Positions 17,340 through 26,694 of a stretch of 50,896 nt of DNA are shown here, in pieces. The stretch lies in assembly GCA_903857795.1 (NCBI GenBank), contig CAIOGM010000173.1:1-50896 (forward strand), in the 5' to 3' direction. The notes beneath the pieces were generated by a model that saw nothing but the letters and a program-made list of their open reading frames with translations, ran no database searches and was not told the DNA's origin. Made by a program: the position numbers and the translations under genes. This DNA comes from an uncultured Geobacter sp. GTDB taxonomy: Bacteria; Desulfobacterota; Desulfuromonadia; Geobacterales; CAIOGM01. Position 1 is the first letter of the stretch, and every line of letters begins with the position of its first letter.

Positions 17340-18836
17340 ATGCGTAGCACTCGTAAAAGCGGCATTCTGCTCCACCCCACCTCCCTCCCCGGGAGCGGCG
17401 GGATCGGTTCTTTGGGGGCCGAGGCCCGCTCATTTATCGATTTTCTCGTGGCTGCGGGGCAGTCGCTCTGGCAACTCCTGCCACTGGGGCCGACGGGGTA
17501 CGGCAATTCCCCCTACTCCTGTTACTCCGCTTTTGCCGGCAACCCGCTCCTCATCAACGCTGAGCTCCTGGCCCAGGAGGGGGATCTTGCCGTTGAGGAG
17601 TGTCTCGACCCTCAAGGGGCGCTCCGGGTAGAGTACCCGGAGGTGGAACGCCGCAAGCTGAGCCTCCTCAGGCAGGGGGCCGAGAGCTTCCTCGGCAGGC
17701 AGGAGTCGGGAGCTCAGAGGGAGTTCCTCCGGTTCAAGGAGGAGACGCCGTGGCTCCTGGATTTCGCGCTCTTCATGACCCTCAAGGAGCAGTTCGGCGG
17801 CGCCTGCTGGAACGACTGGCCGGCCGAGATTCGTGACCGCTCTCCCCAGGCTCTCACGGAGTCCGCCGTGCGACTGGCCCACGACGTGAATGTTCACTGC
17901 TACCTCCAGTGGCAGTTCTTCCGCCAGTGGCGCAGCCTCAAGAGCTACGCCACGGAGAAGGGGATCGCCATCGTCGGCGATATTCCGATCTTTGTCGCCT
18001 ATGACTCCGCCGAGGTCTGGGCAAACCCGCAGCTGTTCAAGCTGGACGTCGGGGGGCGCCCTCTGGTGGTGACAGGGGTTCCTCCAGATTACTTCAGCCC
18101 CACCGGTCAACTCTGGGGAAACCCCCACTATGACTGGGACGCCCTGGCGAAGAGCGGCTACGGTTGGTGGATCGAGCGGATGCGGTGCTCCCTGGAGCTC
18201 TACCACATCATCAGGATCGACCATTTTCGGGGTTTTGCCGCCAGCTGGGAGGTTCCCGCAGGTGATGAGACGGCCATCAACGGACAGTGGGCGCCCGGTC
18301 CGGGGAGTGCGCTCTTCGACGCCCTGGAGGGGGCACTGGGGAAGCTGCCGGTCATCGCCGAAGACCTGGGAATCATAACCCCCGATGTGGAGGAGCTGCG
18401 GGACCGGTTCTCCTTCCCCGGCATGAAGATCCTCCATTTTGCCTTCGATTCCGGGCCGGACAACCCGTATCTCCCCCATAACCATCTGCAGAAGTCGGTG
18501 GTCTATACCGGAACCCATGACAACGATACCTCGGCGGGCTGGTTTGCAGGACTCCCGGGGCAGGAGCAGCGGCAGGTTCGGCGTTACCTCCATTATCACG
18601 GCCAAGACATGGTCTGGGAGCTGATCAGGACGGCGCTAGCCTCGGTGGCTGAGACCGCTATAATTCCCCTCCAGGATCTCCTCTCCCTGGGAAGCGACTG
18701 CCGGATGAACATGCCGGGAACCGTGGTAAGCAACTGGTCCTGGCGGTACGGCGAGGGGGAGTTGACGGCTGACCTGGCGCTCCGTATGGGAGAGCTGACC
18801 GAGCTCTATGGCCGTAAACGAAAAACCCGGCATTAA
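17340..18836 (+). CDS. malQ: 4-alpha-glucanotransferase (amylomaltase)
   Basis: The 498-residue cytosolic GH77 enzyme transfers alpha-1,4-glucan segments between maltooligosaccharides or glycogen fragments. Signatures are GILLHPTSLPGSGGIGSLG (about residues 7-25), LPLGPTGYGNSPY (near 52), RIDHFRGFAASWEVP with the nucleophile Asp (near 295), VIAEDLGIITPDVE with the acid/base Glu (near 339) and YTGTHDNDTSAGW with the third acidic residue (near 390). Length is normal. GGAGG precedes the ATG. No other glycogen or maltose gene is adjacent, so it is an isolated gene with its own promoter at 17285-17313. Confidence 0.96.
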   Translation: MRSTRKSGILLHPTSLPGSGGIGSLGAEARSFIDFLVAAGQSLWQLLPLGPTGYGNSPYSCYSAFAGNPLLINAELLAQEGDLAVEECLDPQGALRVEYPEVERRKLSLLRQGAESFLGRQESGAQREFLRFKEETPWLLDFALFMTLKEQFGGACWNDWPAEIRDRSPQALTESAVRLAHDVNVHCYLQWQFFRQWRSLKSYATEKGIAIVGDIPIFVAYDSAEVWANPQLFKLDVGGRPLVVTGVPPDYFSPTGQLWGNPHYDWDALAKSGYGWWIERMRCSLELYHIIRIDHFRGFAASWEVPAGDETAINGQWAPGPGSALFDALEGALGKLPVIAEDLGIITPDVEELRDRFSFPGMKILHFAFDSGPDNPYLPHNHLQKSVVYTGTHDNDTSAGWFAGLPGQEQRQVRRYLHYHGQDMVWELIRTALASVAETAIIPLQDLLSLGSDCRMNMPGTVVSNWSWRYGEGELTADLALRMGELTELYGRKRKTRH

Positions 18837-18841
18837 TCATG

Positions 18842-18870
18842 TTGACAGACCGGATATTCTGTATAAAAAT
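18842..18870 (+). promoter_or_regulatory. Possible promoter for the sulfhydrylase gene
   Basis: A perfect TTGACA (18842-18847) is followed after 17 bp by AAAAAT (18865-18870), with TATAAA overlapping at 18862-18867 but only 14 bp away. The start codon is 51 bp downstream. The -10 choice is uncertain. Confidence 0.35.
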
Positions 18871-18908
18871 AGTCAACAAATAACATTGGTCAAATAACCT
18901 CTCTATGA

Positions 18909-20204
<1,296 letters not shown>

Positions 20205-20210
20205 AAAGTG

Positions 20211-20229
20211 GTAACCGGTGACCGGTTAC
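20211..20229. promoter_or_regulatory. Perfect 19-bp palindrome
   Basis: GTAACCGGT (20211-20219) and ACCGGTTAC (20221-20229) form perfect arms around a single base, 7 bp after the sulfhydrylase stop. This could be a protein-binding dyad or part of the downstream terminator region. The 315-bp gene-free stretch 20205-20519 also holds the terminator at 20245-20284, the promoter at 20381-20408 and two copies of the 10-mer TGAAAAGTGG (20202 and 20352). Confidence 0.5.
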
Positions 20230-20244
20230 ACGTAGATTCGTGGA

Positions 20245-20284
20245 TTGAAAAAGCCGCTTCCCTGTAGGGGGGCGGCTTTTTCAA
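20245..20284 (+). terminator. Intrinsic terminator after the sulfhydrylase gene
   Basis: TTGAAAAAGCCGC (20245-20257) pairs with GCGGCTTTTTCAA (20272-20284), a 13-bp perfect stem with a 14-base loop that can extend through CCCT/AGGG pairing. The T tract inside the right arm suits termination on the plus strand and, by symmetry, on the minus strand. Confidence 0.8.
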
Positions 20285-20380
20285 TTTCCTGCGAACTACC
20301 CCGTTGCTGCCGGACGGCACTCATTGGTTTTATCCGGTGTTGACGTACGACTGAAAAGTGGCGTCCATGCTGTTTTTTGG

Positions 20381-20412
20381 TTGACACTTTGTAATTTTAT
20401 ATTATAAATTAC
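20381..20412 (+). promoter_or_regulatory. Strong promoter with overlapping operator-like dyad
   Basis: TTGACA (20381-20386), 16 bp, then TATAAA (20403-20408). Superimposed is a dyad, GTAATTT (20391-20397) and AAATTAC (20406-20412), with an 8-base spacer that covers the spacer and -10 box. A repressor binding there would block the promoter. The leader to the first gene is about 105 bp. Confidence 0.6.
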
Positions 20413-20519
20413 GACAATGTCATTTCTGTTGAGCTGTTGGAGTCTGTCAATGATCACCATATGTCAGGAGATGAGGCTGGATCGGAACTCCGAGAGCTAA
20501 CCGAAGGAGGACGTCAACT

Positions 20520-20879
20520 GTGAATCAACGTGCGCATGAGTCGTGGTTTAAAGTTGTCGCCGTCCAGCAAGTCATCCGCAACGGGTTGGACCTGCCCGGT
20601 GTAGCTCGGGAACTTGGTGTCGGTGACGAACTGCTGAAGAGTTGGCTCCGCCGTTATGCAACTACAAACGGCGGCATGTTACCTGAAAAGTGGCAGCTCA
20701 AGACGCAGGCGACTGAGATCTTGGCTCTGAGCCAGGAGCTCAGAGAGATTCACCAGGAGAAGGGGCGAAGAACCTGCATATCACCGGCCCTGCAGGCCAT
20801 GCGAGATAAAAGATGCCGGGTAGAGAATCCGGATCATGACGAGCTCTGCTGCGTAGTGAGAGGGGATGAGTCACCATGA
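20520..20879 (+). CDS. HTH protein derived from IS3/IS911-type transposase OrfA
   Basis: The 119-residue product begins at GTG behind an AAGGAGG site. Residues 9-45 (WFKVVAVQQVIRNGLDLPG, then VARELGVGDELLKSWLRRY) form the helix-turn-helix of transposase OrfA proteins. A charged helix follows (LSQELREIHQEKGR), but the usual leucine-zipper tail is replaced by an unrelated cysteine-containing end. No OrfB integrase core or terminal repeats flank it, so it is not a working insertion sequence. As first gene of a four-gene operon it may be a domesticated DNA-binding regulator, perhaps of the dyad at 20391-20412. Stop overlaps the next start (ATGA). Confidence 0.7.
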   Translation: MNQRAHESWFKVVAVQQVIRNGLDLPGVARELGVGDELLKSWLRRYATTNGGMLPEKWQLKTQATEILALSQELREIHQEKGRRTCISPALQAMRDKRCRVENPDHDELCCVVRGDESP

Positions 20880-21193
20880 ACGGTAAGCCATTGCCCATTG
20901 AGGAGCACGTCCTGATCGGTCTGGAGTTGTGTGCCATGCGAGAGCGCCTCTGTATGCTGGGGATCATTACCTCTAATACCTATGGCCACACCATGGGAAG
21001 CTCCGCGCGGTATGCAGCTTGTGCCATTGACAGGTTGCGTGAACTATTGAATGAACACATTGTCGCTACGCTTCCCCAAGCACACGCCATTGTTGCATCG
21101 CGTATCTACAACTGCACAGAGCATCTCCATTATCTCCGCGAGATCGATGATGCCGCGCGTATCGGGTATCGAATACTGGGAATTAATCGGTAA
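20876..21193 (+). CDS. Small helical protein of unknown function
   Basis: The 105-residue protein is predicted mostly helical, with four cysteines (LELCAMRERLCML, AACAIDRL, YNCTEHL) and several histidines. No family was recognised. Its ATG overlaps the HTH gene's stop by 4 bp and the next gene starts 12 bp after it, so it belongs to the 20520-22667 operon. It has no signal peptide. Possible roles are partner protein of the HTH or of the ferritin-like product, but nothing in the sequence decides this. Confidence 0.6.
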   Translation: MNGKPLPIEEHVLIGLELCAMRERLCMLGIITSNTYGHTMGSSARYAACAIDRLRELLNEHIVATLPQAHAIVASRIYNCTEHLHYLREIDDAARIGYRILGINR

Positions 21194-21205
21194 AGGGAGC
21201 CCATC

Positions 21206-21679
21206 ATGAAACAATTATTGGGGGAAACTCTTCGATCGGCGATTATCGACAAGAAGAACAGCTTCGATCTCTATAGCTGTGCAGCCGAACTGGTGTCTGA
21301 TTCCCAGATCAGAGAGATATTCGTGTATCTTGCTCAATCAACGGCACAGGAGCTGGAGCGGTTTCTTTCCATATACCCTGGTGACGAGTTCGGCGAATTT
21401 TCTGCATTACTCACCTGTCCTTCGAGTATGGCGAGTCCCGTACGCAGGGGGCTATTGATGAATAATGCCGATTCAATAGCAACAAAGGACGTTCTCGGAC
21501 TGCTGCTTCGAGAGGAGGGGGCTTTTTTTTTGAGATATTCGGCGATGGTGGAGAGCATCAGGGAGCCGCTGCTGAATAAACTGTTTCTGCAGCTCCTGGG
21601 GAACACGACCCAGCGTTGTCGACTCATCAGGGCCGAGTGCCTGAGGATTAAGGGGAATGACTCGATGACGCCGCAATAA
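21206..21679 (+). CDS. Ferritin-like/rubrerythrin-fold protein lacking most metal ligands
   Basis: The 157-residue product has the helical spacing of a rubrerythrin-type four-helix bundle. LRSAIIDKKNSFDLYSCAAE (about residues 10-29) and IREIFVYLAQSTAQELERFL occupy the first two helices, and LLLREEGAFFLRYSAMVESI and NTTQRCRLIRAECLRI the last two. The usual ExxxxY/ExxH iron ligands are only partly kept, because the expected helix-1 Glu is replaced by Lys. It may be a structural or sensory derivative of the ferritin-like fold rather than an iron oxidase. It is third in the operon, with AAAGGGAG upstream of the ATG and the diguanylate cyclase 13 bp downstream. Confidence 0.6.
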   Translation: MKQLLGETLRSAIIDKKNSFDLYSCAAELVSDSQIREIFVYLAQSTAQELERFLSIYPGDEFGEFSALLTCPSSMASPVRRGLLMNNADSIATKDVLGLLLREEGAFFLRYSAMVESIREPLLNKLFLQLLGNTTQRCRLIRAECLRIKGNDSMTPQ

Positions 21680-21692
21680 CAGGATAAATCCG

Positions 21693-22667
21693 ATGAAACC
21701 TATTGAAAACAGTCCAAGGCGCCAGAAAATACTGATAGTCGATGACGAACTCTCCAATCTCATGGTTCTCAATGAGGCGCTCAGAGTCGATTATCATGTC
21801 ATTGCCGTGGATAACGGCAGAGATGCGCTGCGTGCCGCTCTTCGTATCAGACCGGATCTGATACTCCTGGATATTCTTATGCCTGACATGGATGGGTATG
21901 AGCTCTGCAAGGCGATGAAGGCGGATCCGGTGTTACGCGAGATTCCCCTTATTTTTGTCTCCGGGAAAACGAGCGAGGATGATGAGAGCGTGGGACTGGG
22001 GCTGGGGGCGGTCGATTACCTGACCAAACCGTTGAACCTTGCCATTGTAAGGAGGAGGGTAGCCATACATCTTGAATTGAAGCGGCAGAATGACCTGTTG
22101 AGTCGGTTGGCGCTGGTGGATGGTCTGACAGGAATTCCCAATCGTCGGGCGTTCGATGATCGTCTCTCCGAGGAGTGGCGCAGGGCGGTAAGGATCGGCT
22201 CATATCTTTCACTGGTTATGATCGATATCGACTGGTTCAAGCAGTACAACGATATTTACGGGCATTTGGCCGGTGATATCTGCCTGCGCCGTATAGCTCG
22301 GTCGTTGACCACAGCCTTTACTCGTGCGGGGGATTTTGTGGCGAGATATGGCGGCGAGGAGTTTTCCTGTATTCTTCCGGGGGTTGATGAGAGAGGGCTT
22401 GCCTCCGAAACCTCGGTGCTTGGATTCAGAGTGGAAAGTCTGAAAATACCCCACTCGGGATCGCTGATTTCCCGCTATGTGACCATAAGTAGCGGTGCAA
22501 TCTGTTGCATTCCTGTTCAGAGTGACACTCCCGAGACACTACTTCACCTTGCCGATGTGCAGTTGTATCGTTCAAAGGATCAGGGGCGCAACCGGAGTAA
22601 CGTCAGCAGCGTCAATCTCGATGAAGTGCCGCATCAGGTGATGAGAAAAAGCTCAAATGATCAGTAA
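21693..22667 (+). CDS. Response regulator with diguanylate cyclase output (REC-GGDEF)
   Basis: The 324-residue protein has a receiver domain (about residues 10-125) with phospho-acceptor Asp in DLILLDILMPDMDG and the lysine in DYLTKPLN. A GGDEF domain (about 145-300) follows, with LTGIPNRRAFDDRL and the active-site loop RYGGEEF. RAGD four residues before that loop is an inhibitory I-site, so the enzyme should make cyclic di-GMP and be product-inhibited. Phosphorylation by an unlinked histidine kinase presumably controls it. It is last in the operon begun by the HTH protein. The HD-GYP gene 114 bp later would oppose it if active. Confidence 0.93.
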   Translation: MKPIENSPRRQKILIVDDELSNLMVLNEALRVDYHVIAVDNGRDALRAALRIRPDLILLDILMPDMDGYELCKAMKADPVLREIPLIFVSGKTSEDDESVGLGLGAVDYLTKPLNLAIVRRRVAIHLELKRQNDLLSRLALVDGLTGIPNRRAFDDRLSEEWRRAVRIGSYLSLVMIDIDWFKQYNDIYGHLAGDICLRRIARSLTTAFTRAGDFVARYGGEEFSCILPGVDERGLASETSVLGFRVESLKIPHSGSLISRYVTISSGAICCIPVQSDTPETLLHLADVQLYRSKDQGRNRSNVSSVNLDEVPHQVMRKSSNDQ

Positions 22668-22781
22668 TTCCGGGAAAACCCGGCCAGCCACGACATAACC
22701 TTCCCCCTCTATCAGTTGCAGTAGTTCAGGTTTGGAGCGCGATGTAACGGTCGGGCTTTCCCCGGGCCAGGAGACGCTGTT

Positions 22782-24161
22782 ATGGACAGTAGTCAGGAGA
22801 TCACGCAGGGCGTCGGCGCGGAAAAGACGCAGCTCATGGTTCTCTGTGTTGATGATGAGAAGAATATCCTCAGGGCATTGACCCGCGTCTTTCGAACGGA
22901 ATCTTTCGGGGTGCTGACGGCTACTTCGGGAATGGAGGGGCTGGCCATCTTGCAGAAAACCGGGAATATCGGCTTGATCTTGAGCGATCAGCGGATGCCG
23001 GAGATGAGCGGTTCGGCCTTTCTGAAAGCCGCCAAGGCGCTTTCTCCGGATATCCCCCGGATAATTCTGACTGGTTACACTGACGCCACCGACGCCATAG
23101 ATGCCATTAACCAGGGGGGGGCGGAGCGCTACCTGAAAAAGCCATGGGATGAAGAAGAGTTGCGGCTGGTCGTGCGCGACGGGCTGCAGCGTTATCAGCT
23201 TACCCAGGAAAACCTCCGCCTTGCGGAGGTGGTGAACCGTCAGAAGGGAGAGTTGGAGGAGTGGAATACCAATCTGAAGAGCCGGGTCCTCCAGCAGACG
23301 GCAGTGATTCGCAGGCAGATCGCCGAGGCGAATCAGAAAAATGTTCATCTTGCCGAGGCACAGCAGCAACAGGAACATCCACAGAAATTTGTTGATTCAA
23401 TCGTCCAGCTGTTCGCCGGGATGATGGACCAGCGCCACTCCCGGTTCAGTAAGCACTCCCGTAAAGTGGCTGCGCTGGCGGAGGCGATGGCCGGGAAACT
23501 CAATGTGGCTCAGCCCCAGTGTGAAGAGATCAGATATGCGGCGCTCCTCCATAATATCGGGTTGATCTGCGTCTCTGACCGTCTGCTCTCAAAAGCGCCG
23601 GAGCTGCTGAGCACCGATGAGTTGTCCGAATACCGGACACACGCTGTCAAGGGACAGGAGTTGGTGGATGGCTTCGAAGAGTTGCAGGGGATCGGGGTTC
23701 TCATCCGCCATCATCACGAAGAGTTTGACGGCGGCGGTTTCCCCGACGGGCTGGTGGGGGAGCGCATCCCTCTCGGGGCGCGGATCATCTCTCTGGCCAA
23801 TTTCATCGACCACGCATTTACTGCCGAAACCGGGATAGACGCCAAGTACCAGGTAACCAGAAAAATTGCGGCAGGAATGGGGACGCTCTTTGATCCGGAC
23901 CTGTCGGCTGCCGCCAATCTGGCGGTGAAAGAGATTCTGGTGGATCACCCGGTGCCGCGGGTCGAAATCGAACAGGAACTCCAGCTGAAGGATCTGCGGA
24001 TCGGGATGGTATTGACCCGTGATATCTATAATCTGCTCGGGCTTCTTATCGTGGAGCGAGGGACGGTTACTGCAGATGCACTGGAATATGTTAAGAAAAA
24101 CCGGCTTACCATCTCGCCCAGTAGAGTCGTGTATGTGCAAAAATCGAGAATCGTCGGCTGA
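22782..24161 (+). CDS. Response regulator with degenerate HD-GYP domain
   Basis: The 459-residue protein has a receiver (about residues 17-135; LILSDQRMPEMSG, phospho-Asp present), a coiled-coil linker (about 140-205), an HD-GYP domain (about 205-385) and a C-terminal strand-rich module (DLRIGMVLTRDIYN). In active cyclic di-GMP phosphodiesterases the metal site reads HDxGK and later xxAD. Here the positions read LLHNIGLI and SLANFID, so two metal-binding aspartates are asparagine. HHHEEFDGGGFPDG is kept. It may therefore bind but not cleave cyclic di-GMP. Paralogues are at 31901 and 33296. An AGGAG site precedes the ATG. Confidence 0.9.
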   Translation: MDSSQEITQGVGAEKTQLMVLCVDDEKNILRALTRVFRTESFGVLTATSGMEGLAILQKTGNIGLILSDQRMPEMSGSAFLKAAKALSPDIPRIILTGYTDATDAIDAINQGGAERYLKKPWDEEELRLVVRDGLQRYQLTQENLRLAEVVNRQKGELEEWNTNLKSRVLQQTAVIRRQIAEANQKNVHLAEAQQQQEHPQKFVDSIVQLFAGMMDQRHSRFSKHSRKVAALAEAMAGKLNVAQPQCEEIRYAALLHNIGLICVSDRLLSKAPELLSTDELSEYRTHAVKGQELVDGFEELQGIGVLIRHHHEEFDGGGFPDGLVGERIPLGARIISLANFIDHAFTAETGIDAKYQVTRKIAAGMGTLFDPDLSAAANLAVKEILVDHPVPRVEIEQELQLKDLRIGMVLTRDIYNLLGLLIVERGTVTADALEYVKKNRLTISPSRVVYVQKSRIVG

Positions 24162-24223
24162 CTCCGGATTGCCCCGCAGAACAGATTTTCGTGAGGAGAG
24201 CTGTTCCGTGCCGTAAATTATCC

Positions 24224-24250
24224 TAAAGTTCCCCGTCACACACCCGATAC
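24224..24250 (+). promoter_or_regulatory. Sigma-28 (FliA) flagellar-type promoter
   Basis: TAAAGTTC (24224-24231), 11 bp, then CCCGATAC (24243-24250). The enterobacterial sigma-28 consensus is TAAAGTTT-N11-GCCGATAA, so 7 of 8 and 6 of 8 positions match with exact spacing. It lies 88 bp before the ATG of the gene at 24339, and nothing else is in between. Confidence 0.75.
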
Positions 24251-24338
24251 AGTTAATAAGCGGTAGGTTTTTTTGTTCTGCCGGGCGGTGTCGTTGCCTT
24301 GAAAGCACTCCCGCTTTCCGGGTGCTGAAGGAGGAACT

Positions 24339-25130
24339 ATGAAGATCACCGATTCTACCATCGTGCTGCATCATGCCGCCCTTATGAGTGCTGAACAGTC
24401 CCCGTCCAGGGAGTTGCAGAAGGCTCTTTCCGCGGCTCACCATAACGATGTGAAAAACAGCAGCTCGCGAACCCTGGCCGCTACGGATGTGGTCAGTCTG
24501 ACCGTGCAGGCCAAATCGAACAGCGTGCAGGGTCCTTCCGCCGCTGATGCAGGTTCCGGCGGTCAGTCCGGAACGGACGGTGAGGCCAACGGAAATGAGG
24601 CGGTCATTCAGCTCATCGAGATGCTTACCGGCATGAAGGTCAAGATGCTGACTCAGGCGGATTTGATGGAAGATTTCACAAAGAAGAATAAGGATGCAGC
24701 CGCGAAGAGCGAGGCCTTGCAACAGCAGGAGTCCCCCTCACCGGAAGCCGCGTCCCTTCAGAGCGGAGCAGAGAGCCCCGGTGAGGCAACCGCGGTCGCC
24801 GATGGCAAGGAGGCGACGACCGGACCGGGCACGGTTCTGCCAAAGGCGGATGCTGCCCCGGCTTCCCATGAGGCAGGGGTAACCGGAAATGAACCGCCCG
24901 TTGCGGCAAAATTCGCCGGAAAGGGTGCGCGCACCACCGGTACCGGTGGCTATGCCCCGGCTACCTCTCAACAGAGGAGTGACTCAGGAATCAAATCGTC
25001 GGACCATGACTCGAAAGATACTGCTCCGGTGAAGGGAACAGAGTCCGGGAGCAGAAACAAGATGATCGGTCAGCCGTATCTGGATTCTACTCAGGGAACC
25101 ATCGGTAAACAGTATGTCATTGCGGTCTAG
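24339..25130 (+). CDS. Low-complexity protein of unknown function, probably in the flagellar regulon
   Basis: The 263-residue product is rich in Ala, Gly, Ser and Pro with no signal peptide or membrane segment. Two parts look ordered: the N-terminus MKITDSTIVLHHAALMS, and VIQLIEMLTGMKVKMLTQAD (about residues 88-107). A similar start and a LTG-K helix occur in unannotated proteins of Geobacter relatives. AAGGAGG precedes the ATG and the sigma-28 promoter at 24224-24250 suggests late flagellar or chemotaxis expression. Composition recalls hook-length or filament-associated proteins, but no such domain is recognised. It overlaps the converging PLP gene by 14 bp. Confidence 0.7.
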   Translation: MKITDSTIVLHHAALMSAEQSPSRELQKALSAAHHNDVKNSSSRTLAATDVVSLTVQAKSNSVQGPSAADAGSGGQSGTDGEANGNEAVIQLIEMLTGMKVKMLTQADLMEDFTKKNKDAAAKSEALQQQESPSPEAASLQSGAESPGEATAVADGKEATTGPGTVLPKADAAPASHEAGVTGNEPPVAAKFAGKGARTTGTGGYAPATSQQRSDSGIKSSDHDSKDTAPVKGTESGSRNKMIGQPYLDSTQGTIGKQYVIAV

Positions 25131-26694
25131 GAACGGTGACAACCGGCTGGTCTGACGTTTTCTTCGCACCAGCGCCATTCCCGGCGTCTATCAGCAGCGC
25201 CACCCTGTCGAGAGTGGCGCCAACTCTGCCAATTATCTCCGCCGTCCCCCCCAGAGCCGCAGCTTCCACAACCAGGCGAGAACTCGAACAGATTCGTAGC
25301 GCGGTCAGCGTGATCTCATCGCGTTGCCCGTAGGTGACCGGTTGTCCTAGGAGGGAGCGAACTCCGGTCCCGGGCAGATCGATCTGCAGCAGGCGATAGA
25401 TCTCCGAGGTCTCATCGCTGTCCAGAGGAACTCGCGCCCCGCCGTCCCGGGTTGGGCGGCAGAGTGAAAATGTAAAAATGCTGGGAATGTTGTCCCAGCT
25501 CGCCGGGTCGCCCAGCGAGCCTCTGTCGATTCGTGTTATCGGCACCGGATCGAAGTGAGGATCAACCGCCAGTCGATCCTGCACCGCGGTTGCAAATTCC
25601 TGAAGGCATTGCCTGATAGTTTCTTCCGGCACCGAGCGGAATGCCCGCAGTTCGGCCAATGCCGCTTCCCACCGGAGCAACAGCCCGAAATTGGCCACGT
25701 CATGGAGGAGTGATGCCGCGCTCCAATCCGGTGGCCACTCGGCGCGCGCCGAATAGGCGGAGAGCGCGGCGGGAAGCCTGCATCTGCTGAGTCTGGGGGT
25801 CAGTTCCGCAGGGATGAATAACGCACCGGAGAAGGCCGGGCCGGTCAGGAATTTGGAACCGGTCAAGGCCACCATGAAGCCACGCTCCAGATACCCCCTC
25901 ATGGTCGAAGGGGCCAGGCGGAATTGACATGCGTCCACCAGGAGGTCGATCATCCCCGGCAGACGACTCTTAAGCGATGCGGCGTACTCCGGAGTCGGTG
26001 CGATTAATCCTGTCTTGGATTGATCGAGCAGGAACAGAAGCACGCGTTGTCCGCGTTTGACCGCAGCCAGAGCCAGCGACTCGACGTCACTGTCGATGGA
26101 GTCGCTCCGCCTCGGTGTGCCGTCGGCCGAGCGGATCGGCACCGAGGCGACTTCCAGGAGTCCGGCCCCTGCAACCGGTTCCCCCTCGGAAAATGTCGAG
26201 CCGAGCGCCGAACGGCTGCTGAAGTGGCGACCGTTCACGGCGGTGGGGACCCCTTTACCGGTTTCGTCCGCCTGCATCATGATCACCAAGGGAGGAATCG
26301 TCTCCTCGCCGGCGGCGAGTTGCGTTGCTATGAGGTGTGCGTCGGTGCCGGATGCGCAAAAAACGGTCTCCACTCCGGCCAAGCCGGTCACGCCGCTCAA
26401 CTGGGCCAGCTCGTTTCTGACCCGGTTCAACTCATGGGCATAGATGGTTTGAGCGGATAACTCTCCCAGGCTCGCTTCGATCCGCCGGCGAAGTCGGTCC
26501 GCCGCCTCGAAACCGATGGCCGAGATCGAAGTCGCGGTGGATGAGCTGAAAGAGGCTACCTCCGGTTCGGGGAGCGGCGAACAGTGGTACTTGTTTCTGT
26601 TGAGGCGCGGCTCCAGAAGGATCCGGGCGTCGCCGCCCGTCAGGAGGAGCTCTTCTGTCCTGGCGATACGTGGTCTGGATATCACTTTAGACAC
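25117..26694 (-). CDS. PLP-dependent enzyme, fold type I (class V aminotransferase-like)
   Basis: The 525-residue protein has the fold type I layout: a substrate/cofactor loop VFCASGTDAHL (about residues 108-118), the cofactor Asp in IDLLVDACQFRLAP (near 246-259) and a probable PLP lysine in MVALTGSKFLTGPAFSG (near 280). It resembles cysteine-desulfurase/aminotransferase class V proteins but is longer and divergent. Start is GTG at 26694, which overlaps the ATP-grasp stop by 8 bp, so it is last in an operon of kinase, decarboxylase, ATP-grasp and this enzyme. Reaction is unknown. It could transaminate, cleave a side chain or decarboxylate an amino-acid intermediate made by its neighbours. Confidence 0.75.
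   Translation of the reverse strand: MSKVISRPRIARTEELLLTGGDARILLEPRLNRNKYHCSPLPEPEVASFSSSTATSISAIGFEAADRLRRRIEASLGELSAQTIYAHELNRVRNELAQLSGVTGLAGVETVFCASGTDAHLIATQLAAGEETIPPLVIMMQADETGKGVPTAVNGRHFSSRSALGSTFSEGEPVAGAGLLEVASVPIRSADGTPRRSDSIDSDVESLALAAVKRGQRVLLFLLDQSKTGLIAPTPEYAASLKSRLPGMIDLLVDACQFRLAPSTMRGYLERGFMVALTGSKFLTGPAFSGALFIPAELTPRLSRCRLPAALSAYSARAEWPPDWSAASLLHDVANFGLLLRWEAALAELRAFRSVPEETIRQCLQEFATAVQDRLAVDPHFDPVPITRIDRGSLGDPASWDNIPSIFTFSLCRPTRDGGARVPLDSDETSEIYRLLQIDLPGTGVRSLLGQPVTYGQRDEITLTALRICSSSRLVVEAAALGGTAEIIGRVGATLDRVALLIDAGNGAGAKKTSDQPVVTVPRPQ

Noticed and set aside
20520-20879. A complete IS3-type insertion sequence
   Set aside because: There is no OrfB integrase frame, no inverted terminal repeats and no target duplication; only the HTH part is present.
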